64,000 bases of DNA, from NCBI GenBank assembly GCA_027257055.1, contig JAPVLO010000275.1:2108001-2172000 (forward strand). The letters are read 5' to 3'. The DNA comes from Cephalopachus bancanus (lineage: Eukaryota; Chordata; Mammalia; Primates; Tarsiidae). Position 1 is the first letter of the stretch; every line of letters begins with the position of its first letter. Under the pieces are notes generated by a model that had not been told where the DNA came from, searched no databases, and worked only from the letters and a program-made list of their open reading frames with translations. A program made the position numbers and the translations under genes. Positions 35,157 to 46,243 of the stretch are shown piece after piece.

Positions 35157-35470
35157 CCAAGTTGATTCTTTTTTTTTTTTTTGAGTTGGAGTCTCACTAT
35201 GTGGCCCAGACCGGAGTGCAGTGGCGGCTCCCGGCCACCGCAGCCTCGACCCGCTGGGCTCTAGCGATCCTTCCGCCTCAGCCTTCCAAGTAGCCTGCAT
35301 TACAGGCATGCGCTACCACGCCCGGCTGATCTTTTGATTTATTGCAGGGATGAGGTCTCGCTGCCCAGGCGGGTCTCGAACCCGCGGGCTCAGGCAATCC
35401 ACTCACCTCAGCCTCCCAAAGGCGTGGGATTACAGGTTGAGCCACCGAGCCCGGCTCCAAGTTGATTCTT
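35157..35470 (-). mobile_element. Lineage-type Alu, first of a tandem pair
   Basis: Body about 35171-35456 in reverse orientation: 'gagttggagtctcactatgt', 'gtggcggctcccggccaccg', 'gatttattgcagggatgagg', 'ccaaaggcgtgggattacag'. It is bounded by ccaagttgattctt at 35157-35170 and 35457-35470. CpG-rich. Confidence 0.96.
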
Positions 35471-35773
35471 TTTTTTTTTTATTTTTGAGTTGGAGTCTCA
35501 CTCTGTCGCCCAGACTGGAGTGCAGTGGCCGCTCCCGGCCACCGTAGCCTCAACCTGCTGGGCTCTGGTGATCCCTCCGCCTCAGCCTTCCAAGTAGCCA
35601 GAATTACACGCATGCGCTACCACGCCCGGCTGATTTTTGATTTATTGTAGAGATGAGGTCTCGCTGCCCAGGCGGGTCTCGAACCTGCGGGCTCAGGCAA
35701 TCCACTCACCTCAGCCTCCCAAAGGCGTGGGATTACAGGCTGAGCCACCAAGCCCGGCTCCAAGTTGATTCTT
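35457..35773 (-). mobile_element. Lineage-type Alu, second of a tandem pair
   Basis: Body about 35471-35759, same orientation: 'gagttggagtctcactctgt', 'gtggccgctcccggccaccg', 'gatttattgtagagatgagg', 'ccaaaggcgtgggattacag'. It is bounded by ccaagttgattctt at 35457-35470 and 35760-35773. It differs from its neighbour at roughly a dozen or more positions and in its T-tail (an A interrupts it). Confidence 0.96.
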
Positions 35774-37250
35774 AACATCAACCATCGCAGTCAGCAAACG
35801 ATGCTACTGAGCATCTTACAACGCACACTGGACAGTCCCCTACAGAAAAGAATTATCTGGCCCCAGATATCAATAGTGCCACTGTCGAGAAACCCTGGCT
35901 CACACAGATCTATGGGCAGGCACAAATAGTTTAATTGGACCGTCAGGAACTTGGAAAGAATAGGATTCCAAGACTGGTGACAGGGAGGCCTGGCAACAGA
36001 TGCAGGCATGGGGAAGGCTGGGAAAGATGTGTGCAGATGGATCTCTCAAAATGTGTAAAGAGCATGGACATAGTTGGGTGGCGAGTCTACCCTCCCTAGG
36101 CGTTCCCTGTGCAGAGGAGGCTCCTAAGCCCCAGGTGGACCATACTGCATGTTCTGTGATGCCAGCCAGCCCTGTCACCAGCTGTCCTGACACTGACTCA
36201 GTGAGCCCGTGTGCAAGGGATGGTGGTTGCTGGGATGGAGGTTATGGATGGACACAGCAACATTAAGTGCCTCCCACCCCAGCCAGCCTGGGGGCCGCCA
36301 CCACTGTGCCTGAATGACCTTCTGATGGCAGAGACCTCGTGGAACCTCTCATATGGGACATTCCCAGGAAAACAATGTTCTCTCACTGGAATATATGTAA
36401 CTTGAGTTCATACTTCCCTTCCTTTCCTGCAATGCTTCTTCTCAAAGCGGCCCTTATGGACTTAAAGAGTGCCTTGCTCACTGTCAACATACCTGACACA
36501 GTGTGGCTTCTGGCAAAGGATTTCAATTTTGCGTCAATGAGATCACACACATCGGCTTCACACATCCCATTGACCTGAGGCAGCTGGCCTGATGGAGTCA
36601 TGGACCTGCCTGCTGAAGACTCAGCTATAATGCTGGCAGGGAGACAGCTCCCTGAAAGGTTGGAGTTCTATCTTACAGATGGAGTTTGGGATTGGAATCA
36701 GCAACTGCCATATGGTCTGCCATATGGTGTCCCATGGCCAGAACGCACGGTCTGGGGAACATGAGGTGGGCGTGAGCAGCTCTTGTCACTGTGCTGTCTC
36801 ACAACTGAGAACTTGTGCTCCCCCATACCTTAACATACTTCTGCCTTGCATTCTTACTTCTCAGGGAAGGAGAGTTTCCAACAGGCAGCAGTGATTTCAC
36901 TGACGAGGAGCCCATGTATACAGAGGTCATTATTCTACTGGCTGGGTGACTGAACCTGTTATCAAGGAAAAATGGAGTTGTTGCTATGCTGTGATAGCCG
37001 AAGAGATGACATCTGAAGTCTGGGGGACCCTTTGGGGTGTCTTTATGTCCAAAATCAATAATTGAAGCTAATAATAAACTGTAGTAGCCAACTAAAAGAA
37101 CTCATGAAGGCTCAGAACCTTCAGGAATGAAAGTTTGGATTCTCCGTCAGGTAAAGAATCTCAATGAGCTGCAGTCTGGCTGAGAGCAAAGGGAACATGG
37201 AATGGTTATGAAGGAAGGAGGTGACAGACATCATGGTCCATGACCAAGTT

Positions 37251-39044
37251 CAGGTCCAGGGGGAATGCAGCACAGAGACATATTTTCCTGTTTTTGCTTG
37301 CTTAGCACGTGCATGTATACACACATACACACATATACATACATGCATGTGTGTCTGTGCACACATGTGTGTGTTGGGTAGGTCGAGACATACACAGAGG
37401 ACTTGTTCTTTCCATCTGCTTCCTCTTTCTATCAGCGTAATCTTAGCTCTTCACTTGCCTGCTGCAGTTTGTTTTAATCTTTTTTCTCCCCACATGGAAG
37501 AGCCTGCATATCACGTCCCCCTCAGAGACACTGGTAACTCTCCTCTCTAAGTCCCGCTCTGTGAGCTTCCTGCTCTGGGCGCCAGCTGTGCAGGGCTCCC
37601 TTTCAGAGGTCTGTGCCCCACCTCTGGAGCCCCACCCACTCTGCTTGTGGCTTTTAACAATCTGATCTGTTGCTTTGCCCCCTGACCCTGTGATGAAGTT
37701 GATTTCTGCAGGTTTCTGGCAGCCGATTTCTTTGTGGCCTCTATCTCCTAATCTTCCTATACCTGCTTGGCCAGTTTCCCACGTTGAACTCTCTCTGTTA
37801 AATAACTGAAGTGGCTTCTGTTTTCCTAAATGATAAAGATTCCTTGATTTCGTGGGGAACTTTGATAGCCTACCCTTGAGTGCCTTGTTTTACAGAATAG
37901 AAACCCATGCCTGAAGGGGTGAAATGCTTTTCTCAAGGTCAACTTGCCACCAGTCTCCCAAACCAGGGCTCCTTCCACCATCCTGCATGGTCTTTTAAAC
38001 ACTTTCCAAGGCTTCACATAGAGAAGTTTGCCTTTCACGTGGGATTCTCTGTCTGTCCTGAAAAAACTGAGAACAGTCTCATATTTCCTCATGTGGAAGA
38101 ACATTGGAGTCAAAAATGGATGGCGTCTTATTGGCCTTACCATGATTCCAGAAGTGTGCTGAGGACACCGTCTCAGTGACTCCCATACACCAACTGAGCA
38201 TCTTTCTCCTTCTCCACTGGTGCTAACTCACACTCATCTGGAGTGAGAAGACTTGCGTGTCACTTTGCTCTGGACTGCGAGTTCCTCCTGGGATGACATA
38301 TATCACAGTGTGCTCTGCAGTTGGGAGCACAGGCCCTTGTGCCAAGCACCCTGAGCCAGGACCCTGGCTTCAAAACTTCCCTTGCCAAACCTCACTTTTC
38401 TCACCTAGAAGACAGGGATTCTGCTATGCAACTCACAGGGGTGTTACATACGTTGAACGCCACTGCCCATGGAGGCCACTCAGTGAGTGAGGCACTGCCA
38501 GCACCACCTCCATAACTGTCCTCGGCACTCAGCACACAATGGACTCTCAGTCCACAGTTGTCACTGAGTCCTGGGCACATCACATCTGCTTGAGACAGGT
38601 CCGCGGCCCTGGACCCCACCTGCAGCCTCTTGGGGGCCTCTTCTTTTCTCTTCCAGAGTCAGTGTCTCTCCTCCACCTCCACAAAGGAACACGCACAGAC
38701 AAAACCCTCTCCTTCTTACTCCCAGCTGTCATCCTCCTGCTTATAGTCACAGCCTCTGGCGAAGACGTGCTAAGGAAAACCCCATTTGATTCTCATCCAG
38801 ATAGAAAGTGTCACGGCCATTCTAAAAAGGAAAGACAGCATTGTTCCTTCCGCATGAAAGAAGCTGTGATAACCGGGTGTATATCTCATCTGAATGGAAA
38901 AAACACTCTTTTTTAAACAAATAAAAAAACTGGTGTGGATTGACACCTGCTGAGAATTCTCTTCCTTTTGGCCATAAAGCTTTTCTTAGATGGGATTTTA
39001 CTGAGAACACAAGACTAAGTGGGCAAAAAAAATGGGACCAGGCA
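37251..39044. other. Intergenic DNA with MIR pieces, beyond the distal OTUD7A poly(A) signal
   Basis: 37310-37375 is a CA/TA-rich simple tract. 38312-38490 is a plus-strand MIR ('caggaccctggcttcaaaac', 'caaacctcacttttctcacc'). 37870-37990 looks like a minus-strand MIR. No coding signal. Confidence 0.6.
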
Positions 39045-39065
39045 GTGCTTTACAAACATGTTAGT

Positions 39066-39071
39066 TTTATT
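39066..39071 (-). terminator. OTUD7A: Distal OTUD7A poly(A) signal AATAAA
   Basis: TTTATT on plus gives AATAAA on minus. About 35-50 bases downstream on minus is a U8 run between G-rich words (plus ggcaaaaaaaatggg, 39022-39036), a good downstream element. Cleavage is expected near 39040-39055. It would give a UTR of about 7.2 kb. Confidence 0.6.
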
Positions 39072-41157
39072 GAGTAGGCATCAAAGCTTCTCTCTGTGTC
39101 AGGTAACAGAGAAGCCGTGTCACATGGATTACGGAGCTATTTTTACTTGAAATAATCTTTCATAAAAGAAAGAAATTAAATACAGTTCTTCTATAAAAAG
39201 TGCAGTAGTCATTACTAGAAGTTTTCCAAAATGAAAGCAAGATTTACTACATATTGCAAAAATTGGTTTAGTGCTTTAATATTTTACAAAGAAACAATCC
39301 AACCACCAAAGACAGCTCTTACAATGGGTTTCTTCTCCAAGAATGAACCAGATTGAAAATAATATCTGCAATGAAGTGGAATTAACACTCGCAAGTAGAA
39401 GAGGGTTCTGCACAACTTGGTCAAAGTCATGTGGTTTATGACCCGTTTCTGCCTCAATGTTTTCCTTTCTCCACAGTAATAAATGGAAGAAACAAAGCAA
39501 CATACGTCACCCGAAAACCAGTCAAATAAAGCCTCCCAAATAAAGAAAAGGAATGACATTCACTGACTTCCTTAGGCCAAATGCATGTTTAAAAGGACAA
39601 GCAAATGCAGTGTAAGGATAGTCCCTGGCTATAATTAACTGCAGTGATCCTCCACTAATGTGAAACCAATTTCTCAAAGACGATGGTGATTGGAGTTCCG
39701 GCTCTTCACATGAGGCAGTGACAGATCACCAAGAAGTGGTCCCCACATGGATTCAGATGAGCCTGCTCCCTGCTCCCAACAGCGCCTTGACCTGTGTGAC
39801 TAAAAGCCCAGCACTTCCTACCTGGGAGCCTGGGGAAGACTTGCTCCTGCTGGATGGCAGCCACTCTGTCAGAGGTGGGGCTTGCCTGGTGTGCACCAGG
39901 GCTTGAGGCCACAGCTGATTTCCAACACGTACTCAAAGTGAGTTTCCAGGTTTTGGTCCTAAGTTCCTAAGTTAGTGGAGGCAACCAGTCCCATTCCCTC
40001 CTGCCCCCCACCCCCACCAAACCATCATTCCAAATCTATGGACTGCTTCGATTCCATTCCTGCGAGCAGGAAGAACATGGGCGAAGAGCTGGACGGCCAC
40101 AGGGCCTGGGAGACCTCCGTGGGCACCTGGGGAGAGGTTTACATGGGCCAGAGGGTGGCCCTTGGCACGTGTGCTCTCTCCGAGTGCTGGCAGGAGCAGG
40201 CCTCCAGTCTGGGCAGCAACGAAGGGACACTGTTTATTTGGCAATTCAAGCAAAGGGACGCACGTATGTGGGCCTGCAGCGGCATGGGGGCGTTACAAGG
40301 GAGATCTTATGCCCCCTCCCAAGAGGGACCCTAAAGTACGGCATCCAGAGAGAGAGAGACGACAGCAAAAACTACAGAAGAGAATTGAAGAGAAAGAAAA
40401 AGCCTTTTAACCAGGCCACAATAGGACAAAGGCCCTATAAGAAGCTTGTAACAGTATTTGCCAACAACTCGTAGGGGAAAATGCATTTGGCCAAAGAACC
40501 TAGAAGTAAACACCAGGGTTAGGTAGTTGTCAGGCATCTGGCAGGGGCAAGAAGTTCGGAGGAGGACTCCAGCCTCCCTTGCCGTGGGTGAGGGCCACCG
40601 CTCTGGGACCTGGGCCCGAGGAGGTGTGTGCTGTTTGGCTCTGTGGAGTGTCGAGCTCTGAGCTTCCAGCGCTCACCAAGTGGGAGACCAGCGGGTCTTG
40701 GCTCTCTGGCACTGCTGCTTCCACATGGTCAGCACAGTCCCCCATTCCTGTCAGTCGTGTGATGAGCTCCTCTTCCTCTGTGACCCGCTTTGGTGGCTCG
40801 AGAGTGGGTCCTTCTAGTGGCCAGGGGACTCCTTTCCCTGGGCTGTGCTATCTGCTGCCACATGTGTTTGAGTAGGGAGGACTGGGAGACACTTAAGGTA
40901 CAAAGCATTCTCTAGAATGGTCCAGGTCTACAGTGACCTCATGAAGGGCATGGTGGGAGCCCTCCACTGCGCACCTATGAGAGCCACCCTGCAGGAAACC
41001 GCTTGCACTCCAGCTTGCTTTGAAGAGTGCCTTATAAGCTGGGGAGCCTCAGACCTGTGAGGAGGGGTGTTGGGGGCAAAAATCAATGAATGATTAATTA
41101 ACACATGCAGCACTCAGATGGTGCTACGTGCACAAGAGGAGGATGCAGGGGTGGGGT

Positions 41158-41345
41158 GGGGGGGTGGGATGTATTGCTCTTTTAAACAAAGAAGTCAGGG
41201 AAGGCCTCGTTGAAAGGTGGCATTGGAGTAAAGACTGTTAGGTAGCGAGGGATGAGCCATGTGGCTCTTTGGGGGAGAATGTTCCAGGTAGAAGGAACGG
41301 TGTGTGCAAAGGCCCTGAGGCAGGAGGGTGCCTGGCGACTAGAGA
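41158..41345. repeat. Ancient mammalian-wide repeat (MIR/L2 type)
   Basis: 'gagaatgttccaggtagaag' with 'gtgtgcaaaggccctgaggc' is a motif common in very old mammalian interspersed repeats. Class assignment is uncertain. Confidence 0.4.
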
Positions 41346-44300
41346 CGGGCAAAGTAGCTGGCGGGAGAGGGACTGGGTGGGAGGTGGGAGTGGTTCCCGT
41401 AAGGACCTGGCTGGTACTCTGCCAAGGGAGGCTGTTTCTTCATTTAAAGTGGTTTGCCAACGTCTGTAGGTATATTCTGAAACAGCCGGTTTCATTAACT
41501 TGCCTTCATTAAATTAACAGGTTGCTTTGGTCTTGAGTAGAGTCAGCCTATATTTACTCTTAAAACCAAGTGGTATTTTTCACCTTATGTTAAACTAACT
41601 ATATACATAAATCCTTGAGGTGCTCTCTGGGAGGAAAAATGGTATAAGCAATGTTTGTCATTTTGTATGTACAAAATTAGGGTTGGCGACCCCCCTTTTT
41701 TGCAAGACTAGAATAGTAAAAATGCAACTTTCAACATAGTATTTGGTAAACTAAATAGAAACAGTAATAGTCCTCGCATGGTTTGGGATGATGGCTTCTG
41801 TGCTGCTCCTGTGATCATGTTCTTCAGCTCAGCGTGGTCGAGTGAGGTTCTTCAGACCACACAGACTGCACCCACCTGTGGCTCCTGAGGGGTCCTGCAG
41901 GGTCTCTCCCTCCCTCTTCTGGGGGTGGGGAGGAAGAACATGTCTTCTGGCCAAGAGCCACCTGCCTAACTGCTAACAGACCATTTTGTGTGCACTGCCT
42001 GGAGCTGTCATGCGAGGCTTGCAGGGTGGTCTGCCTGGGGACCTCCTGGGCGAGTGTGAGTTGGGGAGAGCTCACCATCCTACACGATAATGACCCTGGA
42101 CGCGTGCCTGCGTCCGCAAGGCGGCACTGGCAGAAACATGCTCTGGCACGATGGACTCAGTGCTGAGGAATGGACGTGGTGGGGGTTTTGAACTAAACCA
42201 GAACAAGACTGAGAGCCTGGTCACTGCCCTGGAGAGCCACACCCAAAAAGGGCCAGTGTGGAAAAGAGAGTTTAGAGTCAGGAGTAAGTGGGAAGGTGGT
42301 GCCTGGAGTTCTCCAGGAAGCCGCGGTTTTAAGGCTTTTTGGAGGGGGCTGCCTGCTCTCTGGCGTCCAGTGTACCGGCCATCTCAGGCCCTTCATGTGG
42401 TATGTGTGTCCTCAGGTGATAGCAGAACCAGACTCTCAGCCAGAGCAGTCCAGGGGGAATGAGGTCAGAGCTGGTGAGGCCTGTCTGACAAGGCAAGGCT
42501 TCCTGGGCCTCTGCAACACATGTTCTTCTTCTTTATTAGAGGCATTGAAAGAAAGAGAAAAAAAGAACATCGAAGGAACTTCACTTGCAAAGTCCACACC
42601 AAGATGAGGAAAAAAGCATCACATCTCAAAGGAAGAAGCCCCAGACACGCAGCAGATGCCTTCAGCTCTTACACCAAGTCCCTTAGCAGACCAAGACTCA
42701 CATGGAATGGCACTTAAACACACAGGTTTGGCAGTCTTTTTTTTTTTTCTTGCACAATTTCCTAACTCTGATAGGTACAGCCCTTTTTCCTTAACTAATG
42801 TGAAGTATATTTTTCTAGGTTAAGTTTATTTTTGCAAGTAGAGTAGTTTGCAAAATAGGCTGTGGATGCTGGGGGGGAGGGGTGTCTCCACGACCCCTTC
42901 CCTGAAACACAGTGGGTGCTGAATGGAGGATGTTCACACCCTGAGGTCTGCACCTGGGGGGCATGGCCAGTCCTTTGATCTGGAGCCACCTGAGTCTTCA
43001 TGTAAGCTACTAGAATTGATAAACAGTTGAGAAAACACTCAATGTGGAAAGTTACAGATTCAAATGCCACTGGGTGGTAACAGGTTAAAAAAGAGTGCAC
43101 AGTAACTTTCTGAATATAGAGTATTCAATTAGGAGGAAAGGTGCAGTACCAAAAACCTATGAGCAGAAAAAAGAAAATCAAGCTTTCAATTAAAATAATG
43201 CATTTCCACTTTCAGAGCGTATCTGAACAAGCAGCCAGTCATTTAAACCCCAGGGGCCCACAATGGAGCCTGTTCCCACCTTGTTACCCTTCCAAGGGAC
43301 AACCCTGTGACAATAAGGGTGCAGAATATTGCTCTGTAGCATGTTCTGAAAATAATATAAAAATAATTTCTATAGTACAGTTTAAACGTGGCTTGTAAAA
43401 GTTCAATATAACACGCCAGAAAATCTACAAGCAGAAAACACCTTCCCTTATATACTATTGTAACGTATTATTGTAAAACAATCATTTACCCAGATAACTC
43501 ATGTGCAGAAGAGTGAAGCAAATTTCTGAAATAAACTCCACAGGGTGTTAGCAGTATCTGGGATCCTTCGCTTATAGACATTTGCCCCCTCCAGAAAGGG
43601 ACTTCTGGCCAGGTCAGGTGGGGAAGGCTGCTCTCGGGAGGGACAGTCACCACAGCGGGCCACACTCTGGTGGGACTCACCCTCCTCCCTTTGCTGGCTC
43701 CTCAAAGGGCCCTCAAGTCATAGAATGTGAGGGAACCCCATGGCCCACCTCTAGTCAACAGTTTCTAGCAGTTACTGGCCAGCCTGATAAGCTAACTTGG
43801 TCTCTGGTCAGGGACCAGGTCTAAAGAGCTCTTTGGAATAACACAGAGCACACTGCCAGGGCACAGGACTAGTAAATCTCAGATAACCAGAGGCTCTCTC
43901 CTTTTGCGTTTTTAATGCTGTTTGGAGGAAGGACGGATCCAGATCTCTCACAAAAGGAAATGGCTGTTCTTAAATGACATAGACCAAGGGGAGTTGTGTC
44001 AGCCTGGAGCAGGTACTGACAGGCACCAGAGAAGGTGGGGCCCACACAGGGCCCGTGGCTGCATCTCAGACTCTTATTCAGGGCACATCTACCATCAGAT
44101 GGTGGTGGGGTGAAGGTAACATGGATTGCAAGGACAGAACAGGTCCCTGTGTTCTGATGATATGTACATATTACTCTGCCTGGCTTGGAAGGCTTTCCTC
44201 TATGACAATGGACCATTTTTATTGTAGGTTTTTAGTTAGAAAACAAAAAAACAAAAAAACAAAAACCTGGCAGAGAGCATGAGAAAGAGAAAGGATTTGC

Positions 44301-44838
44301 ATAGCCAGTTTTGGAAATTTCTGCCTCCTTGACTTCTGGTGCACACGAGCTTAGTTTCTGAATGCACGATTTAAGTGTTTTTAAGGTTGGGTGTCTCAAC
44401 CTTCTAAGAGTAAGGAGTATGAGGAATGGCTGGTGTCTACACTTGAAGCAACCCTTCCTGTGACCCCGCAGCTTTGAATGGCAAAGCAGCTGCTCACATG
44501 CATGACATGAGGAATCAGTCCAAAAAGCTGCCATAAACCCTCTCGATGTGAGCTTAAAAAAAAACATTTTTTTTGAGTAATAAAAGAAACCCCAGCAATA
44601 TTAGGGACACGGATGTTAATACAGTAATTACCACACACTGAAGTACTGTTCAGCAGGAAAAGTAAAACTTTCAAAAAATTTCTTAACGATTCTATTTTAA
44701 TAAATAATTTTGACTTAAGGAGTCACTTATGCAACACTTGAGTAAATTACCAAAAACTCCACGTGTTGTGCAATAATTAAAAACAAAAAGGAATTACTCA
44801 CAGGAGATAGTTATTTTATTATAATTTCTCAAACAAGT

Positions 44839-44884
44839 AAAAAAAAAAAAAACCTCTCCTTTTTTTTTTTTTTTTTTTTTTTTT
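44839..44884. repeat. A14 - 7 nt - T25 foldback
   Basis: Fourteen A (44839-44852), loop cctctcc, then about 25 T (44860-44884). In the minus-strand transcript this is a long A-run followed by a U-run that could pair as a 14-bp A/U stem. It lies in the putative OTUD7A 3'UTR. Confidence 0.9.
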
Positions 44885-45977
44885 GCTTTTCTGCTCTTTA
44901 GTCAGGGGGGAAAAACATCCTTTCTGGAGGAGAAGTTGGCTCCGATGAAGAGATGGTCTACCTCCTGCATTTTCTGAGGACACACTCACAGCAAAGCCGG
45001 GCGCTTTCTCCCGTCTTTTATCAGAGGCTATTCTAAGGCTCTCGCAGGTTTTAAAGAATTCTTTTGTGAGTGAGGATTTTACCCATCTTATCCATACTCC
45101 TTGGAAACGAGATCGTCCCATAGTGAGGCAGGTTTAGCTGCTCAGTGTCCTTGACCAAGAATGGTATTCTCCAGAGGTAATCTTGGAAGGAAGAGGCTGC
45201 ATATTGCTGCTCAGAACAGGGTGGCTAAGGACACATTTTATTCCCCTCAAGAAATGTAGGAGGCACCAAAAAAGAGACCGCTCAGGGACCAATCGGGCCG
45301 CGCCCTCGAAGTGTCGGGGAGCCAGAGGCAGCTTCACTCCGCCCCGGGAGGGGCCCCGATCACAGTGCGCCCCCTAATCTGGCTAAGCCCAGGCAGATGC
45401 AGGTGGGGTGGGGGGCTTCCTTCCTGGCATCCTGCAACCCTTCCCTTTGGAAAGAGGAGCAGCCTAGTGGGGCTCGCACAGTGACCAGGGGCTCGATTCC
45501 CGGCCTCTCTCCCGGGGCGCCTACGGCCGCTTCGCTGGGCCCTCCCGCGGCAGTCCACCGTGGAAGGGTGTTCAGAGGAGGGTCGCGCGCGGGCTGCCAC
45601 CTCTGCTCATCTACGGGGGCATGTCCAAAGCGAGTGCTCGAAAGCCTGCGCTTTGGGCCCCGGGCTCTTCGGAAAGCTCCCGGCACCGGCCCCGGCAGTG
45701 GTCGCTCCACCCCACCACGCCCTGCGAGGTAGGTTGGCCGCACCCCGTCTACGCAGCTCGCGGCGGGGTGGCAGTGTGCGTGTCGCTGAGCCGGGGGCTG
45801 GGGAAGAGGCTTTGCTGATGAGATGGAGCCGTGATTGCACGGGCCGCAGGGACCCCAGGGCGGCGGGAGCCTGCCCTCTCGGGACTCGGGACGCGCGCCT
45901 GCACCCGGGCCAGGACAGAACAAAACCCAAGAGCATGTGAAACACTCCCTTCTAAAAACAAAGGGCTGCGAATTTCT

Positions 45978-45983
45978 TTATTT
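45978..45983 (-). terminator. OTUD7A: Proximal OTUD7A poly(A) signal AATAAA
   Basis: Plus TTTATT at 45978-45983. Downstream on minus come a U-rich word (TTTGTTTTTAG) and a GU word (GAGTGTTT), at 45940-45965, a classical arrangement. Use of this site leaves a 3'UTR of only about 0.3 kb. Confidence 0.65.
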
Positions 45984-46243
45984 CTCGTGTAGAGGAACAA
46001 AAATACTCTCGCGATGGCTGTTGAGTTTCCCGGCGCCAGGCCGCCCTCGCGGCACGCCCGCCCCCCGGTATGACTTGTCTCCTATCCGGCTACTACCTGA
46101 GTGGCGTCAGTGCAGGTTCAGGCACCATGGGGACGTGGACCAGACACGCCACGGCACGGCGGGCGCGCGGCGCCCGGTTCCCCGGGCGCGTGGCAAAGAC
46201 CGCGACGGACGGAAGGCGCGTCCTCCGGCGACCTCGCCCGCGC

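Larger units (their letters stand above)
34677..35785 (-). mobile_element. Solo ERV-L LTR (MLT2/MER21-like), hosting two Alus
   Basis: On plus it runs from 'gtattagggttatcctgata' through 'tgaaggcctgaggatcagga' and 'cttcctctgccttttgttct' to 'gattcttaacatcaaccatc'. It is the same family and orientation as the LTRs at 13697, 19198 and 22536. Its last part is cut at an aagttgatt site by two Alu insertions. Confidence 0.8.
34546..35904 (+). mobile_element. MER5A (hAT-Charlie MITE), split by an ERV-L LTR
   Basis: The left half 34546-34676 ('gggacatttggcaatgtctg', 'gttgtggctgggaggggtgc') and right half 35786-35904 ('aagaattatctggccccaga', 'ccactgtcgagaaaccctgg') join to one MER5A. The foreign insert between them is an ERV-L LTR carrying two Alus. 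Confidence 0.88.
33350..37250 (+). mobile_element. ERV-L-type internal (pol) sequence, plus strand, fragmented and interrupted
   Basis: 33680-34000 resembles the end of a retroviral RT domain and its connection. 34050-34540 resembles RNase H. 35905-36500 probably continues toward integrase, after a nested insert at 34546-35904. Every frame is broken by stops, so it cannot be expressed as pol. It has the opposite orientation to the provirus at 13.7-19.6 kb. No LTR of its own is recognised, and the right-hand limit is soft. Confidence 0.6.
39045..46243 (-). other. OTUD7A: OTUD7A 3' untranslated region, long form (inferred)
   Basis: It begins directly after the TGA at 46244-46246 and is bounded by a distal AATAAA (plus TTTATT 39066-39071) with a U-rich element downstream. 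The first ~0.9 kb (down to about 45300) is CpG-rich and the rest is AT-richer, typical of a neuronal long 3'UTR. Additional AATAAA candidates lie at 44815-44820 and 42825-42830. 41158-41345 contains a diverged MIR/L2-type relic. No recent Alu or L1 lies inside, which is striking given how dense they are on both sides. The length is inferred from signals, not from transcripts. Confidence 0.6.
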
